Of a DNA stretch of 64,000 nt, positions 1-11,719 are shown piece by piece. Within the stretch, counting starts at the first letter, position 1. Each line of letters starts with the position of its first letter. A program made the translations under genes and the position numbers. Origin of the DNA: Hydractinia symbiolongicarpus. Its lineage: Eukaryota > Cnidaria > Hydrozoa > Anthoathecata > Hydractiniidae. Location: the NCBI RefSeq assembly GCF_029227915.1, contig NC_079884.1:25854001-25918000 (forward strand), read 5' to 3'. The notes below the pieces were generated by a model, which ran no database searches, was not told where the DNA came from, and worked only from the letters and a program-made list of their open reading frames with translations.

Positions 1-2558
1 CCAAAGGCTTGGTTCTTGCATTTAGTTGACCATTTTACTCGCTACAGTACTTCGTGCGTCATCAAAACAAAAAGGAAAGAAAGAATAATCAAACAAATTT
101 TTCAAATATGGATTTCCATATTTTGTTCCGCTGAAAAATTTCTTGTCAATAACGGCAAAGAATTTGCAAATGAGGATTTTGTATCGATGTGTGAAAATGC
201 CAACATCAGAACATGCACAAGAGCTGCAGAAAGCCCTTGGAGCAATGGTTTGGTGGAAAGACATAATTTTATTCTTGGTTATAATGTTAGCAAGATGATG
301 GAGGATAAAGTCACAGTCAATTTGAATATGGCAGTGGCCTAGTCAGTGAGCGCCAAAAATTCCCTGAAAAATGTCAATGGCTACAGTCCGAACCAACTTG
401 TTTTTGGATTCCACCCAAATCTTCCGAACTGAGATAATGCGAAGTTACCAGCTTTAGAAGGAAACACGACCAGTGAGATTGTTGCAACAAGTCTAAATGC
501 TATGAATGTTGCACAGAAAGCAGTCATACAAAGTGAATCAGCGGAAAAGGTTAGAAGAGCATTAAGGCATCAAACAAGAACGTCAGGTGATGAGAGATTT
601 GAAACTGGGGACAAGGTATTTTATAAAAAAACACAAGCAATGCTTGGAAAGGTCCAGGTAGTGTCATAGGACAGGATGGCAAACAGGTTTTAAAAAAGCA
701 TGGCAGTTCGTACGACCGTGTACACCCTTCTCCTATCCATAGAGACTAAGGTTCTTCTCTGATTGATGCTACTCCCATAGAAAGTTGCAAAAGTAAACCA
801 ATAATATCTTTAACTGACACCGATAATGCTGTGAATAAAGAAATAGTAGGTGATGGAGATAGTGGTGACAGTTGTGAAGAAGAGAATTCTGATATTAATT
901 TGCAAAACTCCCAAAGTGATGAACCAGAAAGAAGGGATGCCATTAGAAAGGAGAGACAAGTTGCATCAAATGAAATTGGCAAAAGTTTAAATGATATAAT
1001 AAATCTAACCAGTAGCATAAGTCGACTTTCTTTAGATGTAACAAACAGTGACACGCAAGACCAAAAGGGGTTTGATGGTTCCGTTAAACCCAAAGCTAAC
1101 TAATTTGCAAAGTGTAAAGTTCAAGGAGTGTGATACAGTTAGAGATCTGGAAATTACATCAAGAGGTGGTAAAGCAAATGGACAATGCAAATCCTATTTG
1201 AATACACGAGATGTAGATTCATGTGTTGATTGGGAGGAAATTGAAAGTTGAAATTGAAAGGAAATTGAAAGTTGACAGCCAATAAACACAGAAGAGGTAC
1301 TTCTTTCGCAAGTAAAAATTGCAGATGCTAAAATTGGCGAATTGGAAAAATGGTAAAAGTACAATGTTTATGAAAATGTTGAAAACCATGGACAAAAGGA
1401 ATTGTCTGTGAGATGGGTCATGGCTGAGAACATACTGAATGGGAAGAAAAAGATGAAAGCCAGATTAGTTGCACGGTGTTTCGAGGAGACAAAAAATGAC
1501 ATTTTAAAAGACTCCACAGCTTGCTCGAAGTTACTCACCCTCATTGCTTACAATAATTGGAGATGCAATTCTATTGATATCAAATCCACATTTTTACAAG
1601 GAAAGGAAATTGAAAGTACTGTTTACCTGAACCTCCTAAAGAAGCTGATAATGGAAATTCTTTGTGGAAGCTTAAGAAATGAATTTATGGTTTGGTGGAT
1701 GCTTCTTGCTGTTGGTATTTGCATGTAAAAGAAGAGCTCATAAATCTTAATGTGTCGGTGAGCAAGAGTGATCCTGCAATATTTTACTGACATCATGGTC
1801 AACAATTATCAGGAGTATAATGGCCACGCATGTTGGGGCGGGAATGAGGATTTCGTCTAAAATGTTATATAACCTTTACGGAGAGTGCTTCTTGTTGGAT
1901 CTGGATGTGCAACTATCTTTCGTTATCTCCGATTAGGCTTGAACCAGCACAGTGACTTTACCAATCAAATCAACCAAAATTCATATGTTGAGGAAATTGA
2001 ACCTACTAGTCGTTAGCCCGAGGAAAATTCTGGTAAAAGCCAAAAACGAAAATTTTATTTTACAGTTTAAAGGTACTATGAAAATTTTGACTCTTTAAGT
2101 TTACAATGACGCATCCTTTGCAAACCTTAGAAACGGAGGATCTCAAGGCAGATATATAATATTTCTGAAAGACGACTGTGGAAATCTATCACCCATTATG
2201 TGGCAGTCAAAGCGCCTGCAAAGAGTAGTAAAGAGTACAATGGCTGCAGAAACTTTAATTCAAGTTGAAGCTGCAGAAGCAGCATTTTGGTTATCAAATT
2301 TACTGACTGAAGTATGTGGTCGTAATGTTTTAAATTCCATTATATGTTATATACACAGAGAGTCAACAACTATTTGAAGCAGTTCATTCGATCAAATTTG
2401 TTGTGAATAAACGACTATGGACAGATTTGTCTATACTTAAAGAAATGATTGACAGAGAAGAAATAACAGATGTAAAGTGGATTGATAACAAAAAACAAAT
2501 TGCAAATTGTCTGACAAAAAGAGGAGCATTTGCTGAGGGACTATTGAAACCCCTTTAG
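1..2558 (+). pseudogene. Copia-type pol remnant (integrase, RT, RNase H)
   Basis: The integrase core reads from about 16 to 342: an N-G-K-E-F stretch followed by SPWSNGLVERHN, which corresponds to the second Asp region (here Asn, so mutated) and the catalytic Glu. A TAG at 340-342 interrupts it, and the same frame then continues with integrase C-terminal sequence to about 665. The RT start is recognisable at 1402-1640, with RWV, KARLVAR and DIKSTFLQGKEIE, which are typical copia RT fingers. The catalytic YxDD region is not recoverable. RNase H sequence (DASFAN, then MAAETLIQVEAAE) lies at about 2105-2290, with the C-terminal segment to 2558. The stop codons and frame changes, together with the Asp-to-Asn change, indicate an old inactive copy. 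Confidence 0.75.
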
Positions 2559-2900
2559 CATTTATCAAGTCGGCGATGTGTAAATAGTGTACATAAAGAT
2601 TGGGGAAGATTGTTAACCTACTGTTCATGTTTAGACTGTAAAACTTATTATTACAAGTTACTTTGTTATTACAAGACATCCCTTCCCCTTCAGGATCCAG
2701 ATACTTCGAATGCCCCCTTGCAACAATTCCTAGGTCAAAATGATGTTGATAAGTATCACATGTTTGCTGAAGAGAGTTAAACTCTTCTGTTTTTTAAATT
2801 AAAAGGGAACACTTGTTCTGGAACCTAAAAATAATGTCTGCCAGTAGAATAATATTGGAGAATCGTTGTAAATAAACATTTTATTTATCGATTTAAAACA
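1..2900 (+). mobile_element. Degenerate Ty1/copia-type LTR retrotransposon, 5' part outside window
   Basis: The order of coding remnants is integrase core, then reverse transcriptase, then RNase H. Ty1/copia elements have this order; Ty3/gypsy has integrase last. The window opens inside the integrase. Coding similarity ends near 2558 at the usual copia C-terminus (a run containing CLTKRGA). A polyadenylation-like AATAAA at about 2871 suggests the 3' LTR lies at roughly 2600-2900, but its partner LTR is outside the window, so neither LTR edge can be set. Several frameshifts and stops show the copy is dead. Confidence 0.8.
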
Positions 2901-3879
2901 CTTTGTGTTATTGCTATTATATCAAGGGAAAATATTTATCACTTGTTAGATGCGGCATTGCACAAGAAGTTGAATCTTAAAACCTGACCAATGCTACCAC
3001 AGAAAGCGGACGTTAAGCTGAGAATGTTGATGATGCGATTCAAAATTCTATTCAAGAAATAAACTTTGGGTAGCCCAAACAAGACATACACAGCATGCAT
3101 GCAACAAAAAATTGTTGTTTTTAAAGTAAAAAAATTTACGACGTGAGTGAAATAAATTTCATACATTTTTAACAGTCTAATAATTCGTTAATTTTATTAA
3201 TAACCCTAGACGTAACAAATTTATCCTAGAAAAATGTCAAAAAAGACTATTGATTTTTTTTAAATAAATCTGATCTCATCTAAGACTTGCGACTTGCATC
3301 CAAAAAGTTTTATGCTATAACCCCGGGTCCTACTTAATGTTGAATCATGTATGTGTGAATAGCTCACACATGAAACACCAATTTCGTAGATAGTAAAAAT
3401 TTGTCACATGATTCTATGTGTAGAGTAATTGTGAGTTAAGGGATTAAAAATAATAAAAATTACCAAAATGTTTAAAATTTTTGCTTTGTCTACCCATGCT
3501 ATTATCTCAATTAGCCAGGTCACTGGGTTTTATCTCTCTTACTTATATTACTGCTTCTTAATATTTTTCTTTATATTTCTTTATGTTATACACTTATCAC
3601 TACTGGCTTGCTGGACCAGCAACAACCTTATTTGATCAGTATGGATAAAATCTTAACACCTCGAATCCCGTTGAATTGTGTTGGTTTTATTTGGCGTCAT
3701 GAATCTCCCAGATTTTGATCCAGTAGTGGAAGCAATTTGCCTGTTTCACACTTGGATTCTCTTTGTTATTTTGGTGTGGATGCTGGACTGCTTTGCAAGC
3801 CTTGGTAGATGGGGAGTCATTGTGGGTGTCCTCCTGAGAGAGTATGGTGCTTGTGCTTCAGGTGTACGTGTGTGAAAAA
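2901..3879. other. Intergenic, no gene recognised
   Basis: AT-rich sequence with only short chance frames. A short inverted motif (gtgtgaatagctcacac) lies at about 3353-3369. I see no conserved coding signal and no element ends. Confidence 0.5.
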
Positions 3880-4052
3880 TAAAATAAATGAAATAAAATG
3901 AAACAAAGGAAGTTGTAAAATACATAAGAGAAAAAAGTAACAAGTAGAAGTTGTAAAAAAGAGAAGAAGGAAACAAAAAGAAATTGTAAAAAAGACAAAA
4001 GGAAACAACGAGACGTTGTAAAAAACAACGAGAAGTTGTAAGAAAGAGAGAA
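3880..4052 (+). repeat. Imperfect short tandem repeat, interrupted by the hAT insertion
   Basis: Purine-rich imperfect repeats of about 25-30 bp are built around 'gaaacaa..gaagttgtaaaaaa'. The pattern resumes directly after the transposon (7932 onward, 'gagaaagcaaacaagaagttg'). The hAT copy therefore landed inside this array. Related 'agttgt/acaaca' rich sequence occurs near 30.93-31.02 kb and 33.92-34.01 kb. Confidence 0.6.
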
Positions 4053-7000
4053 CAGGCACTAATCTAGAAATTGGAGGCAGCGTACCTATGCTTACAAAAA
4101 GGGCAGTGGAAAAAATGGCCCCCACCATGGTTGGGGGCCAAAAAAAATTTGGGGTTTGTGAACGCTCTAGAATGGCTAATATAGCATTTCCCAGGCTTAT
4201 TTTGATAACATTCAACCAAGTTGTTTCTTCTCATCAGTACTTGTTTCCATTAGTATTCATTTAGAAACACAAAGCACAAGCCCAACTACATCACAACCAT
4301 CAACGATAGTCGACGAAACAGTCACGCCGACTACGCCGTTGCCGGTACCATTATGAACGAACGAAGAAACAATGATTGCGTGATTAGCAAAATACTGACC
4401 ACAGTCCCTTTCTTAAATTGTACTCAAATTACAACAAAGTATATTATGCATAAATCTTTCTCGGCGAAAAAGTATTGTTCTATATCATTCCGAAACTTTA
4501 GCTTATTTTCACAGAGACTTTGTTAACAATTTTTTTCGTTGAGAAAGATACTATATTTCCGATGAAAATATGCGTCTGTTACGATTTGTTTTCCAAATCT
4601 GTAAAACTCTGTCGACTTCCCTATTGGATAGAGGATTTGTTGCATGCGAGATGCGCATCAAGGCATCTAAACTTTTTTGGTCGAGATTGGTCCGTTTGTC
4701 GTTCATGATGAGCTTCATACGAGAAAAACCACGTTCCACCACAGCCTCTGATTGAGGCACAAGAGCATATAGACGAAGCAGAGTTCGAACATTCGGGAAG
4801 GCAGAAGAAACAACGCTATCACGCAAGAGATCGATTGCTGTTAAAGGTGATCGTTTCTTGTCGACAATACTTTTTAAGTCATCCTGGATTGCCTTAATCT
4901 CCCGTTTTGTCTTCCGCTTGTCAGCTTCAGCGTTGAGGAGTTTGGCTTTAGCGCTCTTTTCTTCACAGGATAATTCGGCCCTCAATGCAATCTTACGAGT
5001 TGTGACATAATTTTTATAACCCGCGTATTCCATTTGAAGAGACTCGTTTGTGCAATCAATGATAGGATTGCTTAACACTGTTCGGCCTTGATAGGTATCT
5101 TTAGCAGAGTTGCCGTAAAAATCAAACGCCACTTTTAAGGAATCGTTGCCATAATTTGAAAATGTTACGTCAGTCGATTCTGGTATACCAACAGGATCAA
5201 AAACTAATAAAGATTCCACGGGTGCCATGCAGGACATATCGAATGCTGCTTCCATCTCTCCTGAAAATTTCGAAAATTCAATTCAAAAGATTTCCAGGTC
5301 ATAGAGTCAAAGCGTTATGGGTCAAATCAATTTTGTTCCCAGAGAGCCCCTTTTAGTTATGAAACAACGTTGTTACGACATTATTATAAAATATGCTATT
5401 GATGGCCACAATTTCTATTTGAATACTACCCTTAGGAAAAATGAAAACAAACCTATAAATCCTGTGATGAATGGACTACCGTATTTCTCATGGAATTCTT
5501 CAGCATTGATAGAATAGTCGACTTTCAATCTTTTGCGAGTTCCGCGTGAAGCAACATTCTGTTTCGTGAACGATTCAACTTGCGTGAGAATTTCTTTGTG
5601 TGAATTAAAGCTTTTCAAATAAATGCTATTTTTATTCGACGCCATATCTCTCAAAATAGAAATTGTGGTAGCCATAACACGTCGTACTGCACCAAAATCT
5701 TTATGATCAGATTGTAAAACCATTGAAAGACCATTGATTACAGATAACACATCTTCGAGAAACGTTATCTGGAGAACTGTGTTCACATTCAAAAGCTCAG
5801 ATCGATATCCTATCAATTCGGGCTTGGGATTTCGAGTAACAATATCGTCAAGGGCCGAAATGATCATCCCATATCTCTCTCTACAGCGTTTGCAAGCAGC
5901 GCCATGAGAGAGCCATCGCGTAACAGCAGCTTTTATGACATTCAGAGCCTTCAACCCGTACGCCTCTTGAATTTCTCTCAGGATGTATCGATTCTTGCTG
6001 CTGAAATGGAAAGTTTTCCACAGACCTAAAAGCAACGCATCGATTGTTTTGAGCCATGGGAAATCGTCCATCAAGTGCTTAAAACACAAAGCGAGACGAT
6101 GGCAGCGACAGTTGACATAAATTGCATGAGGTGCATAGTTTCTTATCCTCCGTTGGAGACCATTATGTTCTCCTGACATGGAGTTAGTTCCGTCGAGACA
6201 CGAAAATCTCGTCTTTTTAATGTCAATGTCCCTGTCTTTCATTACAGTTACCACAGCGTTCATAACGATTTCCGACTGGGTTGACGATACCTCGACTAAG
6301 GAAATAAAGTCCATAAATAGATCTTGTTTGTCTTCGTCGTATGAGCTTATGAAAATCCCAAGCATTTCTCTCCTTGCAGCATTAGAGGACTCGTCCGCAA
6401 ACAATACTAAGTCAACAGATTTTTGGATCCTCTCGTCAGTTTGTTTCCATAAATACTCGTCCAATGCAGTGAGTAATCCGTCGCATGTCTCATGAGAAGT
6501 GTATTGGGCATTCTTAGCGCAGTTACGGAGATACTGTTTTATGATAGGCTCCTCCATTTCGTTTGCAAGGAAGTCAATCATCTTAGGATATAACGCCTTG
6601 ACTGGAAGATTGTTTCTTGCAAGAAAATGCACAATGCGAATCAATTTTCCTACATACAAGGAATTAGCTTCCCGTCGGTCTGCTACTGAAACTTGTGGGG
6701 CATTACCCAAGGTATCGGTGATACGGAGATTTGTCATAGCATTGACAGCTCTGATGTGCCTACTTGCCTTCGAATGGCGTTTCAGTTTTTTTCCAGCATT
6801 TTCATTGAAATGGACTCCTTTGTGTGACCATGCCCCTCGATCACCCCCACTTGGACAGGCCGTAGTAGCGTAATACACATCGCAAATTTTACACATATAT
6901 CCATGTATAGCTTGGTTGTAGTAAAGCCAAGGATATATGTTTTCGTATTTACTTTGATCGTAAAGACGGTGATCTATGTGAGGCCGTTGTTCGTTTTCAG

Positions 7001-7931
7001 TTGGAGCAGGAACAGGGTCGTTTAAAACTTCATCTTCATCTTCGTCTGATTTATCCGTAACACTGTCCTCCTCGCTACATGTTTTTTCTAATACTTCTTC
7101 ATCGGAAGAGTCCTCCGTGATCAATTCACTGAGAGAAATGAAAAGAAAACATAATGAGCGCTAGATTATACGATTTGTAAAAATCAAGAAAAACAAACAG
7201 ATACCTATTCTCGACAAGACTTGACGATTGTGAATTAGAAGCTTCATCTTGTTTATAGCTAAAACATTGCGCAATAGTTTTTGAGCCTTTAGCAGCCTTT
7301 AACTTCTCTATGTTTTTTTTCTTTTCTAATCTTTTTTTCGTTGGCATTTTGAACCCGAACTGTGAACTTCACGAAATTCAACTTCTTTGGATAAATAATC
7401 TGGAAATCTTCTTTAAGTCGATTATGTAATTACGTAACATAATAAGACATTAATAAATTATTATTTCATTGTTTCAAAACAATTGAAAAGAATTCGAAAC
7501 ACATGGTGTTCAATTCGTGTTTTTGTTTAAAAAATCGAAAATATGTGTTGTGCACATGTGTTGGTAATAAAACCAAAATAAAACAAACAATTTTAGATAG
7601 CGTGGAAGTATATTTAGTGTGAATGACCTACGGAAACAACACGAAATGTAAACATGGCAGCGCACACGAGTTTCTTCGCGAAGATAAGTATATGTTACGT
7701 GAAGATTGTTGACGCTGTGGTATATTTTCCTTTAGGGCACCGTGAGTGAAAAAAGGGCACTTTATATCAGAAAAAGGGCACTGAATCTTGGGATTTATTG
7801 CTTCTGTATCGCCCCACCCCTGGCCAGACCTCGTTTTTGAGGTTTTCAAAGAAAAATAAAATTTCTGATTTTTTTTCTCTATAGGGCAGCGTCCGAATAC
7901 CGGACGCTCTTTTGCTCTAGATTAGTGCCTG
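4053..7931 (-). mobile_element. Complete hAT-type DNA transposon, copy 1
   Basis: Both ends carry the 16-bp inverted repeat CAGGCACTAATCTAGA (4053-4068, complement at 7916-7931). The flanks are a 5-bp direct repeat GAGAA (4048-4052 and 7932-7936), read as the target-site duplication. The element is 3,879 bp and encodes one spliced transposase on the minus strand. The sequence at 42846-46724 matches it at a constant offset of 38,793 bp, with no length difference; comparing those two sites is what defines the ends. Both ends have subterminal hairpins: 11-bp near-perfect arms at 4116-4140, and an 8-bp perfect stem at 7888-7908 with a 5-nt loop. Classical hAT elements make 8-bp duplications, so 5 bp is unusual for this protein type. 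Confidence 0.92.
4551..7347 (-). CDS. hAT-family transposase, three exons, 833 aa
   Basis: Cut-and-paste transposase. Exons are 7347-7205, 7128-5480 and 5260-4551; the introns (76 and 219 bp) have GT/AG borders and the phases fit, giving 834 codons with the stop. Residues are approximate. A basic N-terminus (1-50) is followed by an acidic stretch and a TTF/BED-like zinc finger with CKIC at about 127 and paired His near 166-171. Next comes the DUF4371-type RNase H-like core, with LFADESSN (Asp about 293) and CLDGTNSMSG (Asp about 360). A Cys/His segment follows (NCRCH, about 388), and the C-terminal hAT dimerisation domain has VERGFSRMK (candidate catalytic Glu about 773). All candidate catalytic residues are present and no stop interrupts the spliced frame, so this copy may be active. 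The constant-offset match at 42846-46724 shows the same features. Activity is inference. Confidence 0.88.
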
Positions 7932-7936
7932 GAGAA

Positions 7937-9550
7937 AGCAAACAAGAAGTTGTTTTAGACGATAAGTTGGGTTTCCATTTCTAAGCTTACAATATCTACA
8001 TTGTTCATTTTTTTAAGACTCTTATGGTTCCTCCAATGAGAATCTTCTTTTTTAGTAGCCACCCAGTGGAATTCGATTCAATTCAATTTCAATTCAATTT
8101 ACTTATTTGTCATAGAAAAAGTTGAAATTACAGTAGGCATAATACAACCAGTTACATATAGTTATATTTCAATGGCTGGAGACCAACACCATAGCAAGGC
8201 TAATAGTAGCGTGAAGGCCGATATAGCACTGGGGAGTAAAAAGGGTTATAGGCGCGTAATCTCCTTATCGAAATAAATTAACATATACATTTTATTTATT
8301 TATTTCAAAGTTTAGACGGAGTTAATGACTTTCCTGAAAATTTGAGGATGTAAAACATACTAGAAATGAAAATAATGGTGCTTTAATATCTTTAATTTAT
8401 TATTGTTGTTTTCCAGCCGCCATATTTAACGATCTTGTTGATCTCTTATTCTTGTCTAATAAGCGGGCCGTCGCAAAATGTTCGTGTGAAACCATAGGTA
8501 AACAAACGGCCTTAACTTTATATGAGCTCAGAGATGGAGCTCGATAAAATTACAGTATTGACTCGTGGTTATTAATTATGATAGTTATGCTTATCTAGAG
8601 CATGAAAGGGGAAATTCTTAAAATTTAGGTATTCTAATTGTCTAGATCTGATAATGTGTCCATAAGGAAACGACTAACTGTTTGAAAGGAAAATAATCAA
8701 AAAGGAATGACAGCTAGCGAGGCAAAGCTGTCTTCAGAAACAACAACAAGAAGTGGTCAGTGTGATGTCCGTTAGTTCCGCTCGGCAATCATATCTCCGT
8801 CCATATCCACTTTGCTCTGACTATTTTGTAAGGCTAAGAGTTATAGCTGGAAATATAGAATATGGCGGATACCATAGCATAAAACTGTGTTGTTTACTGA
8901 TACATACCGTACGTTCTTTACAGACATTACAGTCAGTGTTGCAAAGAAGTCTGATTTCAGTAAGTTAAAACAATTAAATAATAAAGAATAACACAGAAAC
9001 TTTGGTTGATTTATCTGATTTATCATGTTCGGAACTTTGTGAAAACATTTATAAAAACATTACGATGGAAACACAGCTACGGATACTCACCCTCATTCAT
9101 TATTTTTTCTGTAATGGCATGAATCCAGCAACCATGTGATCGATTTTGCCGTTCGTTTATTATCACATGATTCGTGCAATGAAATGCAATGGCAGTTCTG
9201 TAGGCGAAGAGAAATTGAGGTGAGTTTGTTATTTCTATGAAACATTTGAACATCTTCTGGTTGTCAGTTTTCAATAAATTTTCAGGATAATGTTTTCTTA
9301 TGTATATCTTTCAATTTTTACAATAAAATAGGCACCTCTAAAAAAAGGGGCCTACAGGGTGATTATGCGCCTTTAAGTGTATAGGGAGGGAAAATACTAT
9401 TCCATTTTCCCGATACAAACCATCAGGAAAAAGGGTAAAAATAATAATAATAATAGGACGAAAAAAATTGACACAGATGCACACACACTCACAACAGATG
9501 CACTTGTCCATAGAAATTCATGTTGACAGACACATACATACACAGCACGT
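7937..9550. other. Intergenic, with a weak exon candidate
   Basis: AT-rich sequence. On the minus strand, 9197-9091 sits between a good acceptor (pyrimidine tract then CTACAG) and a good donor (GG|GTGAGT). It is open in one frame (ending HAITEKIMNEG), but I found no partner exon and do not recognise the peptide. A plus-strand stretch at 8418-8511 between TTTTCCAG and ATAG|GTAAAC is similarly open. Neither is called as a gene. 8075-8290 has the look of an old repeat (runs of 'attcaattt'). Confidence 0.3.
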
Positions 9551-9554
9551 ACAT

Positions 9555-9905
9555 TACGCCATAATTTAGTGGTTATAACTCTCAAACTCTGTGGGGGAGA
9601 CCAGGGTTTGATTCCTCTTGACAGCGATTCGAACATGGGCGAGTGAATGTTACCATAGCCCCAAGTTAACCCAAGCCATATGAGGGAAATTGGGGAGATG
9701 GCACACTATGTGGGACGTTGGATGTTGCCGGGAGTTGTCTAGTAGAGCACTGGCCCTAATTGGGGTCTGCGTAGCTCAAAATGAGCATTAAATACTCTAG
9801 GACTCTCCATTTAAGCCATGGCTCCTCCTGGGAATAATAGACAGGGTATATCCCTCGATATTTGTGAGGCTAGCCATGTAAAATATGCACATCTATCTAT
9901 CTATC
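9555..9905 (+). mobile_element. tRNA-derived SINE
   Basis: The head resembles a tRNA with an internal RNA polymerase III promoter. There is a box A-like 'tttagtggttataactc' at 9564-9581 and a box B-like 'gggtttgattcc' at 9604-9615, with tRNA-like spacing. A body of about 250 bp follows, and the sequence ends in an (ATCT)n run at about 9891-9907. A simple-repeat tail at the 3' side is common in SINEs. The 5' end is approximate and no target duplication was found. Confidence 0.6.
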
Positions 9906-9929
9906 TACAAAAATGCACACACACTACCG

Positions 9930-10450
9930 AAGGGTCATTTCATAAGTGTCCAGAAAAAAATCTGTTGAGTTTATATTTTATAACAGAATTTGACAATGTG
10001 ATAAAGGATAAAGAGGTAATTTTTTGTAGATTATTCCAGGCAGTAGTGCATTGGGATCTAATTGAGTTGGTCCCATGGTATAGTAGTGTTTGAGAGAAAG
10101 TAGTCCAGCATTCCAGCAGTTTTGTTCCTGGTATTGTAGTGGTGTTGATGGATTTTGATATCGTAGGTTTCTGTTAGAGCTATATGAGTGGAATCAGTGA
10201 GAACATTTTTAATAAAGAGAATGTTGGAGATTTGTACAATATCAGAAAATTTTAAAAGACCAAGTTGATAGAAAATAGGATCTGTTGTAGCAGTAGGTTA
10301 AAAAAAAGTTAGCAATCAAACAGCCTTATTTTGCAATATTGAGATACGTTTGATAAGGGTAGAGACAGGTTGACCCAAGGCTTGACAACAGTAAATAAGA
10401 TTGAAATAAAAAAGGGAGTAATAGGAAACAACCCACTATACTAAAACTAT
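9930..10450 (-). mobile_element. 3' coding end of a non-LTR retrotransposon (LINE), degenerate
   Basis: Read on the minus strand from 10450 downward, the translation resembles the region after the reverse-transcriptase domain of LINEs. It has a cysteine-flanked start, then QPVSTLIKRISILQNKAV, then a segment ending HHYNTRNKTAG. Stops and frame changes are frequent. Only the last part of the ORF is present, which fits 5' truncation. The clade cannot be assigned. The SINE at 9555-9905 lies immediately beyond its 3' side. Confidence 0.5.
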
Positions 10451-11700
10451 AGGAGATTTTCTGGGCTAGCCGCTTTAAATATGGAAAAAAAATTATTATT
10501 ATCACTATAATTATTTCCCATGCATGCCATTTGAATAGACATTTATTTTAAAAACATTATCTAGCTATCCTACTAGCTAAGTTTTAAAGAATACCAAATG
10601 AATGAATGAATACCTTCTGCACTGTTTTTGTTCCCCTCGTACTGTTGGGGATAAGTCAAGAGGGAGAGGCAGAGAGGGGCAGTAGCCAGCTAGCTACACC
10701 TTTGGGGTCGTAAATTTAATTGCCACACTGGATGCTTCTCCGCTCTATTTGCAAGCTGTACTTGAACCAACATCAAGCGTGAAATATCCACCATTATTAA
10801 AATTTGTTTGAAAGCCAAAACTACAAAAATATGATAGGGCGCCAGATTGTACAATAAACCCTTACCGAAGGTCGCTTCTGTTGTTATTTTTATCAACTCA
10901 TATTTTTACTTTTTTATTTATAATCAATATAGACTATAATTTCTTTTAGTAAAGAACGAGAATAAGTTTGCTATAACACGTAACCGCCACACAGGGGCGA
11001 CAATTTTCTTTGATGGTTGTTATATTATTTTGCCTTGCAAACAGGGCCCTTAACGGTGGAACGGTGGAGTATATAGCATGGCCAAATATATACTGTTAGA
11101 GTCAATTAAACCCTAATAATGAACACAGAATCAGTGCAATTAGCTACATAAATTAAAAGTAAAAAATCTACATATAAAAATTCTGGTTCTTAGGGTTGTC
11201 TACAAAGAAAAGTGTTAAATTGAAACAAATATCATTAATCTTATGTGATGACATGTCTAAATAGATGCCAGGTCCTCATTTTCCATTAGGATGTGTATGT
11301 TCCGACTAAATTTTACATGATGAATGCTGGTCTGTCCTGCAACGGAAAGACTTAACTCTTTTGGTCAGCTTTTTATAGCCTTTTTTTATATGTTTGAGAG
11401 ATTTAATAGGCATTGAATCTTTTTATATATATATACAAATGTTTTCGATTTAACTTAAGCTGACAAAATTAAATTTCCAACAAAAGGAATGATTTTTCTT
11501 CTTCGAATGCTGTAATGATTCCGCCCAGCGCTTATTAAGTGACCCCTTCGAATAAGTGCCCACCTGATAAAGGGGGCGCTTAATCAAAAACTACCTTAAG
11601 AAACTGGGCGCTTATTTTAAAATTTTACTTTCTTATGTTGAGAACCCTAGAATAATTAAACTTCATTTTGTTACATCTTTTGTTCAGTTTTATATTTTAG
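10451..11700. other. Intergenic; traces of a degenerate TIR element
   Basis: No gene recognised. At 11518-11620 the motif 'gcgcttatt' occurs three times in both relative contexts (for example 'cccagcgcttatta' and 'gggcgcttatttt'). This resembles the subterminal repeats of decayed DNA transposons such as the one at 18152-18777. No clear ends. Confidence 0.3.
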
Positions 11701-11719
11701 GAACAAAAAAGCAAATTTG

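Noticed and set aside
3817-4215. 132-codon minus-strand frame overlapping the hAT left end
   Set aside because: Runs across the transposon boundary and the purine-rich repeat; hydrophobic composition comes from the repeat.
9091-9197. Minus-strand stretch with good acceptor and donor
   Set aside because: Single orphan exon candidate; no continuation on either side, peptide not recognised.
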